Source of the DNA: Chersky-840 sp963810195
GTDB taxonomy: Bacteria > Actinomycetota > Acidimicrobiia > Acidimicrobiales > UBA8190
Direction: 5' to 3'
Assembly (NCBI GenBank): GCA_963810195.1
Contig: CAWEMO010000008.1
Span: 1 to 64,000 of the forward strand
Length of the DNA: 64,000 nt
Below, piece by piece: positions 17,406 through 28,000 of this stretch. The notes under the pieces are model-generated. The model ran no database searches and was not told where the DNA came from. It saw only the letters and a list, made by a program, of their open reading frames with translations. The translations under genes were made by a program, and so were the position numbers. Each line of letters starts with the position of its first letter. Positions within the stretch are counted from its first letter, which is position 1.

Positions 17406-17918
17406 TCAGCCTTCGATCTGGACCGTGTTGACGTACCAGAGTCCGGACGGCGCCTGCACCTCGTCGAGCTGGTAGATGGGAGCGTTGACAGGTCCCCCGC
17501 CGGGCGCCCCATAGGTGCACACGATGGGCGAGAACGACGAGCTGCACCCCCGGTTGATGGCCAACCCGTTGGGATAGGCAACCGCGAACAGCGTGGCGAC
17601 CGCTTGAGCCGTTGCCACGCGCGATGCGCCGGCCCTGTTCCCCGAGGCCCAGTACCCGACGAGCGCGTTGGCGGCGTCCTCCGCGCTCGGCTGCGGAGCC
17701 GCCGGGATTGCGGGGGCCGCCGTCGTCGGAGGCGCCGTTGTCCCCGCGGTCGTGGGGGCTGTCGTGGTGGGGACCGTCGTCGTGGTGGTCGGTGCCACCG
17801 TCGTGGTGGGTTGCGTCGGGGGGGCAGCAGCCGGCGTGGAGCTACAGGCCGCCGCCGCCACACCCAGGGCCGCGGCGAGCGCCACCACTCGAAAAGATCG
17901 TGTCAGCAGGTGCATCAC
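17406..17918 (-). CDS. secreted lipoprotein of unknown function
   Basis: 170 residues. A signal peptide with lipobox VAAAAC (Cys near residue 25) is followed by a Thr/Pro-rich linker (residues 30-70, repeated TTT and PTT) and a globular part of about 90 residues (DAANALVGYWASGNR, FAVAYPNGLAINRGCSSSF, IVCTYGAPGG). The two Cys in the globular part may pair. The pattern resembles actinobacterial lipoproteins whose domain sits off the membrane on a Thr-rich stalk. No enzyme motif is seen. It stands alone between the tRNA and a convergent-spaced membrane gene. Confidence 0.8.
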   Translation of the reverse strand: MMHLLTRSFRVVALAAALGVAAAACSSTPAAAPPTQPTTTVAPTTTTTVPTTTAPTTAGTTAPPTTAAPAIPAAPQPSAEDAANALVGYWASGNRAGASRVATAQAVATLFAVAYPNGLAINRGCSSSFSPIVCTYGAPGGGPVNAPIYQLDEVQAPSGLWYVNTVQIEG

Positions 17919-18017
17919 CGTCCCATTGTGACAAATCCGTGGTGATAGTGATCCTCACCAGGGGACATTCTTGGGCCCGAATCGGACTCGATCTACTTGG
18001 ACGAGACCGCGACGTCC

Positions 18018-18965
18018 CTACGGCGCGGCGGTGGCTCTGCTGTCGGGCACCCCCGAAGACGCGGACGTCACGACGCCGGGTGCCCCGCTGCCGTTCTCGC
18101 TCTCAAGAGGATCGTCGTCGACCACGACGATCTGGGCCAGGAGCACGTCGTCGTCGTAGTCGTCGAATTCCTCTTCATTGGGTGCCGGGGTCAGGTACCC
18201 CACGGCGAACCCGGCAGCGCTCGTGATGATGAGCAGAGGGAGCCAGTGACCAGGGCCGGCCGTGAAGACGTTGAAGGCGGCCAAGGTGAAGGTCAACACG
18301 AGCCCGATCCCGAACCCGGGGATGAGGAACCTCGTCCCCCGTAGCCAGCGGTTCTGGGACAACGTATGACGAGCCATCGCCAGCAGTGCCAGCGCGAGCG
18401 ACGATGCGGTGAGCACGAGCACGGCGAGCCCGAACAACCCGTAGAGCGAATGCAGCGAGCCGTGCACCTTGGTCACGAGTGGCTGCGACGCGACCTCGTC
18501 ACCGTTGGGCCCGAGCAACGTGAGGGTGGCCACGACCAGTCCGGTCGCTTGGCTGCCGACCCCGCTCATGCTGACGGGGAAGGTCAGCGACTTGGTGTAC
18601 CCCGGCGCCACCACCAAGTCCACCGCCGTGTCGTACGAGAAAAGAGGGAGGGCGAGCACTTGACCCTCGAGGCGCACCGAAGAGACCTCCACGGTCGAGG
18701 CGCCGTGGTTGGAGACCGTGATCCGAATCGGGGCCAATCTCGACGGGTAGAGCTGTGCGGGGTGGGCGTCGGAGGACGTGACGGCGGGTTGACCGTTCAC
18801 GACGGCGGTGAAGGACACGCCAGTGGCGGCCGCTTCGGCGACCGGGGCCCGCAGGCCGACTGCGGCCAGCACGGCGAGAACCGACAAAGCCGCCCAGCGC
18901 CACCGCAAGGCCCGAGCAGCGCGAAGGTCGTGCCTCGAGGTCAAAGACGTCATCGCTGTCGACAT
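18018..18965 (-). CDS. membrane protein with extracytoplasmic N-terminal domain, paired with the Ser/Thr kinase
   Basis: 315 residues from ATG 18965, one base after the kinase stop, so the two are cotranscribed. A signal-like helix (22-45, AALSVLAVLAAVGLRAPVAEA) is followed by an immunoglobulin-like beta domain (SNHGASTVEVSSVRLEG) and three hydrophobic helices at about 180-285 (LYGLFGLAVLVLTASSLA, FGIGLVLTFTLAAFNVFT, LPLLIITSAAGFAVG). The cytosolic tail is strongly acidic (NEEEFDDYDDD). It is a candidate substrate or partner of the kinase. The family is not recognised by name. Confidence 0.82.
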   Translation of the reverse strand: MSTAMTSLTSRHDLRAARALRWRWAALSVLAVLAAVGLRAPVAEAAATGVSFTAVVNGQPAVTSSDAHPAQLYPSRLAPIRITVSNHGASTVEVSSVRLEGQVLALPLFSYDTAVDLVVAPGYTKSLTFPVSMSGVGSQATGLVVATLTLLGPNGDEVASQPLVTKVHGSLHSLYGLFGLAVLVLTASSLALALLAMARHTLSQNRWLRGTRFLIPGFGIGLVLTFTLAAFNVFTAGPGHWLPLLIITSAAGFAVGYLTPAPNEEEFDDYDDDVLLAQIVVVDDDPLESENGSGAPGVVTSASSGVPDSRATAAP

Positions 18966-18966
18966 C

Positions 18967-20841
18967 TCAGCGACCCACCCAGACAGGAGATGGCTCCGTG
19001 GGCGGCGACGCCGTGCGCCGCGCCACCAGCACCAGGCGGTTGGCTTGCCGGCGGGCACGGGTCCGCTCCCCCACCTGCCGGCCCGCCAACCCCGCCAACA
19101 GGCCGGCGACCGCACCCAACACCGCCGGGATGACGAACGCGGCGAACGTGGGCGCGGCGATCCCGAACATCCAGCCCCACAGGGTCGCGGTCAGCCCCCC
19201 GATCAGTCCGACCACGACCAACCCGACCACGGCTGCGGTGCGGTTGTCGCGTCGACGCCCGCGTCGGAGACTGCGTAGCAGCGACTCGGCGTAGGCCACT
19301 ACGAACAGCAAGAGCACGATCCCCACCACTCCCCCGAAGGTGGCAAACGGGGACCGTGCCGCCTGGACTCCGAAATCATCGGTCACCGTGCCCTGCGAGC
19401 CTGACAGCTTCAGGGCTCCCGAGAGCTTTCCTCCCACGATGTAGCGACCGGCACTGGCGTCCATGGTGGCGAGCAATCCCGCGGATCCGTGCACCACGGG
19501 CACCGCGGTCGAACGGACCACCGACAGGCCCCCGAGCGACAGCACGAGCTGGGCCGTGTCGGGTGTTCCCACATCGGCCGGGAGATTCCGGATGAGGACC
19601 GGGATCTGGTGGTCGAGGTTCACCGACACCCGTCCACCGGCGGCAGGGTCATGTCCCGCCACCAGAACCGACCCTGCGCCGAGAACGGGAGTGGGGCTCG
19701 AGGAGCCGACTCCGAGCAGTCCGAGAACGACGGCGATCACGGCGACGGCGACCCCTGCCCACGCCAGGCGCGTCGGGAACGGCGGCATCGTCACCGGCGC
19801 CCGGCGCAACGGCATGAGATCACTGAGCACGAGTCCGGTGCCGGCGACACCACCGGCGTGAAGGTCGATGACCGGGCGCACCACGGCGCCGTCCCGGCTG
19901 CCGGCGGCGCCGGTGTCCATGGCCGAGGAGTGCTGGGCGCTGGCCAGGATCGGACCGGGCTCCCGGAGGCCGATGCCCGAGCGCTCGAGCCAGCCGCCGC
20001 CCCATGAGGCACTCGCCGCTTGGCCGATGGCGACCCCGAACGCCTCGGCCGTCTCGAACCGGTCGCCGGGGTCGCGCGCCAGTGCCCGCATGACGACGTC
20101 GGCCACGTGCGAGGGGACCCCGGGAGCCACCTCGGTGAGAGGGACGGGATCCTCGTTGATGTGGCGGAGGACGATGGCCAGCGAGCCTCCCTCCTCGGGG
20201 TAGGGAAGTCGGCCCGACAACAGCTCGTAGAGCATGACGCCCGCCGCATAGACGTCGGTGGTGGGCCCGAGGTCCACGCCGCTGGCCTGTTCGGGGGCCA
20301 TGTACGCGGGAGTTCCGAGGAGCTCCCCGTCCCGGGTTGCCAGCGTGTCGTCCTCGCCGAGGACGCGGGCGATCCCGAAATCGGTCACTTTCAACACACC
20401 GTCTCCGCCGAAAAGCATGTTCTCCGGCTTCATGTCGCGGTGCAGCACGCCACGTTGGTGCGCACCGCTGAGGCCTGAACATGCCACCAGGGCGATGGCA
20501 CACGCAGTCTGCTGGTCGAACCCGCGGTCGACGAACCGCCGCCAGACCGTGCCGCCTGCGAGCCGTTCCATCACCAGGATGCAGGCGTCGTCATGTTCGA
20601 CGTAGTCGTAGACTGGGACGATGTGCGGGTGGTCGATCGACGCCAGGACCTGTGCTTCAGAGAGGAAACGGGTCCGCACTATGTCGTTGCTGACGAGACC
20701 GGGCGCCAGTTGTTTGATGGCGACTTCGCGCCCGAGCTGGCGGTGGCGTCCGGCGAGCACAACGCCAAACGCCCCCCGCCCGAGCTCCGCTCCAATCTCG
20801 TACCCCGGCAGAGCAGCGCCCAGGGTGTTCTCGATCTCCAC
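18967..20841 (-). CDS. transmembrane serine/threonine protein kinase
   Basis: 624 residues from GTG 20841 with GAGGAG upstream. The kinase domain fills residues 12-290: glycine loop LGRGAFG, VAIKQL Lys, HRDMKPEN catalytic loop, DFGIARVLG, MAPEQAS, and a C-lobe ending at DRFETAEAFG. A linker leads to a first transmembrane helix near 357-378, an extracytoplasmic beta domain of about 120 residues, then hydrophobic helices near 500-520, 536-560 and 566-587. That multi-pass C-terminus is unusual for actinobacterial PknB-type kinases, which normally have one helix. The next gene downstream encodes a membrane protein; the divergent neighbour carries an FHA phosphothreonine-binding domain. Confidence 0.93.
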   Translation of the reverse strand: MEIENTLGAALPGYEIGAELGRGAFGVVLAGRHRQLGREVAIKQLAPGLVSNDIVRTRFLSEAQVLASIDHPHIVPVYDYVEHDDACILVMERLAGGTVWRRFVDRGFDQQTACAIALVACSGLSGAHQRGVLHRDMKPENMLFGGDGVLKVTDFGIARVLGEDDTLATRDGELLGTPAYMAPEQASGVDLGPTTDVYAAGVMLYELLSGRLPYPEEGGSLAIVLRHINEDPVPLTEVAPGVPSHVADVVMRALARDPGDRFETAEAFGVAIGQAASASWGGGWLERSGIGLREPGPILASAQHSSAMDTGAAGSRDGAVVRPVIDLHAGGVAGTGLVLSDLMPLRRAPVTMPPFPTRLAWAGVAVAVIAVVLGLLGVGSSSPTPVLGAGSVLVAGHDPAAGGRVSVNLDHQIPVLIRNLPADVGTPDTAQLVLSLGGLSVVRSTAVPVVHGSAGLLATMDASAGRYIVGGKLSGALKLSGSQGTVTDDFGVQAARSPFATFGGVVGIVLLLFVVAYAESLLRSLRRGRRRDNRTAAVVGLVVVGLIGGLTATLWGWMFGIAAPTFAAFVIPAVLGAVAGLLAGLAGRQVGERTRARRQANRLVLVARRTASPPTEPSPVWVGR

Positions 20842-21037
20842 CAGGCTCCTCGGTTGGCGTTCCCGTCGACGTCTCGCCGTCTCGAGACGCCTCGCCAGCC
20901 CCCGACAACGTGTCGGGACCCCGCCCAAAACGATAGCTCACGGTCATTGCATACACACCCCTGTTTCTCCTACCGTCCTGGGAAACGGCCCAGGCTGAGG
21001 TATACAAACCAGCGAAGGGGACGAGGAGGCGGGCGCA

Positions 21038-21988
21038 GTGACGGGTGACGGCCAGCCATTCGGTTACGTGGTTGTCGACCCGGGGACTCCGGGCGAGGCC
21101 AGCCGTCCCCTCCACGACAGGATCTTCGTCGGTCGCGAGTGTGCGGGAGTCGACGATTCCCACCGGATCCTGCTTGGTGACGATCTCGCCGTGTCGCGCA
21201 ACCATCTCGAGATCCGGGTGGATCCCGAGTTCTCGAGGGCGGTGGTTGTCGACACGTCGAGCAACGGCGTCCGGGTCAATGGCATCCGCATCGAGCGTGC
21301 CGTGGGCGTTCCGCTCAACGGCGGGGACCAGATCCAGGTGGGAAGCCACGTCCTCGAATTCCGTGGTGGGGTCGTGACCACCACACGGCCCGAGGGCACC
21401 GGACAACGGTCGACGGTTTCGGTCGCCACCCCGATGACGATGGCCATGATCGTCGGCGACCTCATCAATTTCTCGACGGTCTCGGAACAGGCGGACCAAC
21501 AGGTCCTCGTCCGCGACGTCCACCAGCTCTACACCAAGCTTCGCGAGTTGCTCGCGCAGCACAGGGGAACCCTTGTCGACTATGTCGGCGACGCCTTCTT
21601 CGCTAGCTGGGAGCTCGACGTCGACCCTGCCGCCGCGGTGAACGCGCTGCGATTCGCGCTCGCTGCCGACAAGCTGGCGTCGGAGTGCACGGCCGGCTTC
21701 GAACTGCGATACGCAGATGGAACACCCCTGCGGATGGGATGGGGAGCGACGATGGGGCCAGTCGTCATGCAACTCATGCCCGGCTCCGTCGTCATGGTCC
21801 TGGGAGACGCGGTCAATCTCGGCTTCCGCATTTCGAGCATCGCCGGACGCGAGGGGCGCCCCAACATCCTTGCCACCGAATCCGTGCGACAAGCGGCGAA
21901 GGGCGAGTTCTCCTTCGGAGACCCTGAGACCGTAACCGTCAAGGGACGCGTCGGAATCGAGACGATCTACGGAGTCTCCGCTCGCTGA
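21038..21988 (+). CDS. FHA domain fused to class III adenylate/guanylate cyclase
   Basis: 316 residues from GTG 21038. Residues 15-115 form an FHA domain (VGRECAGVDD, LAVSRNHLEI, VDTSSNGVRVNG), which binds phosphothreonine peptides. Residues 130-310 are a class III cyclase: metal Asp in VGDLINFS, second Asp in DYVGDAFFASWE, and the transition-state Asn/Arg region VLGDAVNLGFRIS. The key Asp, Asn and Arg are all present, so activity is likely; ATP versus GTP choice is not decidable by eye. It is divergent from the Ser/Thr kinase across about 200 bp, so kinase phosphorylation probably recruits or controls the cyclase. Confidence 0.9.
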   Translation: MTGDGQPFGYVVVDPGTPGEASRPLHDRIFVGRECAGVDDSHRILLGDDLAVSRNHLEIRVDPEFSRAVVVDTSSNGVRVNGIRIERAVGVPLNGGDQIQVGSHVLEFRGGVVTTTRPEGTGQRSTVSVATPMTMAMIVGDLINFSTVSEQADQQVLVRDVHQLYTKLRELLAQHRGTLVDYVGDAFFASWELDVDPAAAVNALRFALAADKLASECTAGFELRYADGTPLRMGWGATMGPVVMQLMPGSVVMVLGDAVNLGFRISSIAGREGRPNILATESVRQAAKGEFSFGDPETVTVKGRVGIETIYGVSAR

Positions 21989-22021
21989 GCCTTCCTTGGC
22001 GGCCGGGGCGACCTGGCCCGT

Positions 22022-25000
22022 CTAGTCCATCTCGAGGATGTCCGACACTCCGATGCGCCTCCGGTGGCGTCGGCGCGTGGCACTCCCGAATTGTCCCCGG
22101 ATCAACACCGCTCCCAGCAGGACGAAGATCCCGAACACCGCGACGCTCCCCTCGGGCGGCGTCGCGGTCGACGTGTCCACGACAGAGACCTCGGCTGCGA
22201 ATCGCTTCGACCCGCAGCTCGCCGTGATCGTCACCTGACCCGTCTGGTCGGGCGGCGCGACCGAGGCCGAGAATGTCCCCTGCCCGCTCACCGTGGCGGT
22301 GCCGACGACCTGGCCGGCGATGAAGAGCTCCACCTCGGTGCCGGCCGAGCATCCCGAGCCCGACACCACGATCGACTGTCCGGGCTCGACGGTGGCGTGA
22401 CTGAGCACGAGCGGATTCGCCGGTTGGGACCCGATCGCCGACTTCGTCGAGACGGGCGCCGATGACCCATGTGGCGTCGGGGCGTTCGGCGTCGGCGCGG
22501 GCAGGCCCGAAGAGATCAGGACCGCCGGCGCGCTCGGTCCACGTTGGGTCGTCACCGTGGTCACCGTGGTCACCGTGGTCACCGTGGTCACCGTGGTCAC
22601 CGTGGTCACCGTGGTCGTCGTGGTCGTCGTGGTCGTCGTAGGAGGCGTAATGGTGGGAGGCGTGCTCACGCCGGTCGGACTCGGAGTCGTCACGACCGTG
22701 ACCACGGTGCCGGCGGTGACGGTGAGGGTGAAGCTCCACGTCCCGGTGTCGCCGTCGGCGTCGGTGTCGGTGCCGCTCACCGTGTAGGTGCCCGTCGCCA
22801 GGGGGCCGGTGGTGGTGACGGCGCCGGTCGAGGACACCGCCATGCCGGGGGCGGGCGTGGTCACGGTGTAGGTGACGGCGCCGGTGGCGCCGGTCACCGC
22901 CAGCTGGGCGCTGAAGGTGGCGGAGGTGGGGACCGTGGCGCTGCCGGTGGTGGGGGCGGCCTGGGTCAGGACCCCGGCGGTGACGGTGAGGGTGAAGCTC
23001 CACGTCCCGGTGTCGCCGTCGGCGTCGGTGTCGGTGCCGCTCACCGTGTAGGTGCCCGTCGCCAGGGGGCCGGTGGTGGTGACGGCGCCGGTCGAGGACA
23101 CCGCCATGCCGGGGGCGGGCGTGGTCACGGTGTAGGTGACGGCGCCGGTGGCGCCGGTCACCGCCAGCTGGGCGCTGAAGGTGGCGGAGGTGGGGACCGT
23201 GGCGCTGCCGGTGGTGGGGGCGGCCTGGGTCAGGACCCCGGCGGTGACGGTGAGGGTGAAGCTCCACGTCCCGGTGTCGCCGTCGGCGTCGGTGTCGGTG
23301 CCGCTCACCGTGTAGGTGCCCGTCGCCAGGGGGCCGGTGGTGGTGACGGCGCCGGTCGAGGACACCGCCATGCCGGGGGCGGGCGTGGTCACGGTGTAGG
23401 TGACGGCGCCGGTGGCGCCGGTCACCGCCAGCTGGGCGCTGAAGGTGGCGGAGGTGGGGACCGTGGCGCTGCCGGTGGTGGGGGCGGCCTGGGTCAGGAC
23501 CCCGGCGGTGACGGTGAGGGTGAAGCTCCACGTCCCGGTGTCGCCGTCGGCGTCGGTGTCGGTGCCGCTCACCGTGTAGGTGCCCGTCGCCAGGGGGCCG
23601 GTGGTGGTGACGGCGCCGGTCGAGGACACCGCCATGCCGGGGGCGGGCGTGGTCACGGTGTAGGTGACGGCGCCGGTGGCGCCGGTCACCGCCAGCTGGG
23701 CGCTGAAGGTGGCGGAGGTGGGGACCGTGGCGCTGCCGGTGGTGGGGGCGGCCTGGGTCAGGACCCCGGCGGTGACGGTGAGGGTGAAGCTCCACGTCCC
23801 GGTGTCGCCGTCGGCGTCGGTGTCGGTGCCGCTCACCGTGTAGGTGCCCGTCGCCAGGGGGCCGGTGGTGGTGACGGCGCCGGTCGAGGACACCGCCATG
23901 CCGGGGGCGGGCGTGGTCACGGTGTAGGTGACGGCGCCGGTGGCGCCGGTCACCGCCAGCTGGGCGCTGAAGGTGGCGGAGGTGGGGACCGTGGCGCTGC
24001 CGGTGGTGGGGGCGGCCTGGGTCAGGGTGCCGGGCACCACGAGTTTCATGTCGTTGGCGGCGTACACCACCGTGTAGTCGGAGAAGCCGGTGAACACCAC
24101 GCTCGAGAAGTGGGTACTCAGACCGCCGCTCGTGACGACCGCAAACGAGGACCCGGCACTCGGTGTGAAGGTCGTGTCGACATCCAAGGCCCCCGCCAGG
24201 CTGGCGGCACCTCCGACGGCAAGGTTGCCGAAGCCGGTGGCCGCGCCGAGGTCCACGTTCAGAGTGCCGGTGGAGCCCTGCGTGTACGAGCCCGTCACCT
24301 TGGTGGTGTTGCCGGTCCTGAGGATCATGTCCCCGTCGTTGACCACCGCCCCGCCCGAGATCGTCACCCCGGATGCCGCGCTGACCTGCGAATCGATCGT
24401 CCCGGCGTTGGTGAGCGTCCCGCCGAGGGTCAGCGTCGACCCCGCTCCGAGATCGATGGTGCCGCTGTTGGTGGCGGTGTTCACCATGGAGGCCGACGCG
24501 CCCGCCTGCACGGTGAGGGTCTGGCCGGCGAAGGGCGCGCCGGTGATCTGGTTCAAGGTGGCGTTGACCACGCTGAAGCTGGAATTCCCCGCCGCGCTGA
24601 AAGTCAGGTACCCGTTGTCGATGGTGATCGGGTTGGTCGAGGTGGTGCCCCCGTCCTCCACGAACACGCCGCCGAACCCCGTGGTGAAGGTGCCACCGTT
24701 GGTGATCGATCCGACGGCGTCGTTGTGGACCGTCCCGCCGTAGGTCAACGTGACTTCCGACGCCACCGCGATGCTGCCGATGTTGGTCAGAGTTCCCGCA
24801 CCCGACAATGTGAGCGAGCCGTTGGCCGTGATGGTGCCCGTGTTCGCGATGTTCCCGCCTGAGATGGTGGCCGTGCCCGTACCCGCTTCGATCTGGATCG
24901 TCCCGGCGTTGGTGAGCGTGCCGCCCAGGGTCAGTGTCGAGGTCGGGACCAGATCGATGGTGCCGCTGTTGGTCGCGGTGTTCACGATGAAGGCCGATGC

Positions 25001-28000
25001 GCCCGCCTGCACCGTGAGGGTCTGGCCGGCGAAGGGCGCGCCGGTGATCTGGTTCAAGGTGGAGTTGACCACGCTGAAGCTGGAATTCCCCGCCGCACTG
25101 AAGGTCAGGTAGCCGTTGTCGATGGTGACCGGGTTGGCCGAGGTTGTGCCCCCGTCCTCCGCGAACACACCGCCGAAACCTGTGGCGAAGAGGCCATCGT
25201 TGGTGATCGACCCGCCTGTGTCGTTGTCCACGGTTCCCGAGTCGGTGAACGTGGCCCCCGACGCCAGCGAGATGGAGCCGGTGTTGATCACTGTTCCCAG
25301 GGAGGTGACCGCACCCGAGGCACCCAGACTGAGCACCCCACCCGGGAAGACGGTTCCGGCCTGCATGGTCAGGGTCCCCTGCACCTGCAGCACGGCGGCG
25401 CCGCTGCCGTCAGCGTTCCCGAGGAGCAGCGTCCCGGAGTTCTCGGCGGGGTCCGTCGAACTCAGGGTGACGTCTCCGGGGGCCGGGATACAGGTGGTGT
25501 CGGAGCTGTTGGGCAGGCGGGCCGGACCCGTCTTGGGCGTCCAGTCGGCCGTCGTGGTCCAATCGCCCGTGCCGCCGGTCCACACGATCGTGCAGCTGGA
25601 CGAGGCATTGCTCACCGGAATGCTCTGGGTGACCTGCGGGGCCGCCGCGTAGTCGGTGTTGCCGGCCTGGTTGGCGTCGATGGTGCAGGTCCCCACGCTC
25701 GTGAAGCTGACGACCCCGCCCGTGATGGCGCACACCGAAGCGCTCGGGGCGTCGATGGTGAAGGTCACCGGGTTGCCCGAGGGCCCCCCCGTGGCGGTCG
25801 GCGCGTAGGTGGCACCACCCACGGTGGCCAGAGCAGGAGGCGTGGACGTGAAGGTGATGGTCTGGGAGGCCTGGCCCACGGAGAAGCTCTGCTGCCGTTG
25901 GGGTGCCGCCGCGTAATCGGTGTTGCCGGCCTGGTTGGCGTCGATGGTGCAGGTCCCCACGCTCGTGAAGCTGACGACCCCGCCCGTGATGGCGCACACC
26001 GAAGCGCTCGGGGCGTCGATGGTGATCGTCACCGGGTTACCCGAGGCGCCGCCCGTGGCGGTCGGCGTGTAGGTGACGCCACCCACGGTGGCGTTACTCG
26101 GCGCCGAGGACGTGAAGGTGATGGCCTGGGAGGCCTGGCTCACCGTGATGGTGTCCGAGGCGGTGACCTGCGCGGCGTCGTCGCTGCCGGCCTGCGCGGT
26201 GTTGACGGGGGTGTCACCCACGGTCGGGCCCGTCAGCATGGCCGGCTCGTTGATGGTGGGCAACGCCGTCACCGGCGACACGCCACCGGCCTGCGGTGTG
26301 TACGTGCAGTCCACGTAGTAGGCCATGAAGGTCTGGTCCAGGACCGAGCTCGAGCAGTCCCAGTCCGTCCCGTAGGGCAGCGCCGTGAGCTCGGTGCCCG
26401 CCGGCAGGGGGTCGGTCACCGTGACGGTGTCGGACTCGGCCTGCCCCGAGGCGATGCTCACGTTCACGAAGTAGTTGAACGCTGTGCCCGTGGGCGCCGT
26501 GCCGCCGATGTCGTCGCCCACGCTGATCGAGAGCCCGACCGGTGCCTGGGCGACGGTCACGGTGTCGCTGGCGTAGACCTCGGTGGAGTCCGAGGAATAG
26601 GCCGTCGGGCTGGAGTCGGTGATCTGGTCACCGACGGTGGTGTCGGACATGAAGGCCGGGACCACGATGGGCTCCAGGGCCGTCCCCGGTGCGATGGGGG
26701 AGGTCGGGGTGTAGACGCAGTCGACGGTGTTGGTCCCGACGTTGGTGGCCGAGCAATCCCAGTTCGGGTCCGTCGGGGTCGGCACCGCCTGCAGCCCCAC
26801 CCCCGTGGGGGTGGTCTCGGTCAGGGTGATCGGCTGGAACTCGGGCTGGCTCTCCGCGTCGACCGTGACGCCGAGGGTGTAGGTAAACGGGGTCCCGCCG
26901 TAGATGGTGCCCGGGGGTGTGCCCGAATCCGTCTCGGTCAGGTCGAGCTGCACGCCCCCGGCCGACGAGACGGTGATGGTGTCGGTTGCTGTGGAAGTCG
27001 CGTAGTACGGGGCGGCGTCCGCCGACGACACCGTGTCCGAGACCGGGAATTGCTCGCCTCCCACGTCGGAGGGATCGAGCTGCACCGGGACCGTCACTTC
27101 CGACAACGCGCTGTCGCTCCCGATGGGCAGGTCGCCCGTGTACGTGCAGCTCACCGACTGGCCCGCGCTCGCCGAGCAGTCCCAGTCCGTGCCCGACGGG
27201 GTCGACACCGGATCGAGCTGGTTTGGCAGCGTGGCGCTGATGAACGGAGGGGAGTTCTCCGAGGGGCCGTTGCCGTCGACGGACGCGCCCAGGGTGAGGT
27301 CGAACGACGGGGACGACAGCGGGACCGTCCCCGAGTCGGAGTCCGAGATCGAGGCGTCGAGCAGGGGATTGGTCGCTCCGAGGGTGACGGTGTCGGTGGC
27401 CGAGGCGTAGCTGATCGAGTCCGTCGACGACACCGACGCCGTGTCGGTCACGCTGTCGCCGGGGTTCCCCGATGTCGTGGCAGCGGGCACCGACACCGGG
27501 GGCAGGGCGTCCCCCGCCGCGATCGGGGAGGTCGGGGTGTAGGTGCAATCGGCCGTGTCTGTCGTGGTGCTCGTGGCAGAGCAGTCCCAGCCGGTCCCCG
27601 ACGGGGTCCCGGCCAGGACCTGGTTGGACGGCAGGTGGTCGACCAGCGTGACGGGGTCGTCCTCGGAGACGGCCGATTCGGGGTCCACCTTCGGGGTGAG
27701 GACGTAGTTGAAGCTCTCCCCGATCCCTACGGACCCGCTGCTGTCGTCGGACGCCGCCAGGTCCAGTGTGGTGAGAGGATTTCCACTCTGTGTCGTAGTC
27801 GAGAGGTTGTCGATCTCGTGGACGTCGGACCCCGAGCCGGTCGAAGCGGCCACGGCGAAGGTGAGCTGGGGTGGGATGCCGGTGACCTGCTGTCCGGTAG
27901 CGGGGTCGTAGTAGAAGTCCGGGAGCGGGCCCGAGGTGATCGTGGTGGGAGAGGCGGCCCCCACGGGCTGCAGCGTCACCGTGTACGTCGGGTTGTTGGG

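Noticed and set aside
22549..22640. possible CRISPR-like short repeats
   Set aside because: Units are contiguous 9-mers without spacers and lie in a coding frame for a Thr/Val stalk.
21939..23795. 618-residue minus-strand frame with H-R-H-R-R repeats
   Set aside because: Same-strand, other-frame translation of the tandem repeats; low complexity and overlapped by a clear gene.
22469..24862. 797-residue plus-strand open frame, Gly/His/Arg-rich
   Set aside because: It is antisense to the giant surface-protein gene and mirrors its 264-bp repeats; composition is that of a GC-skew shadow.
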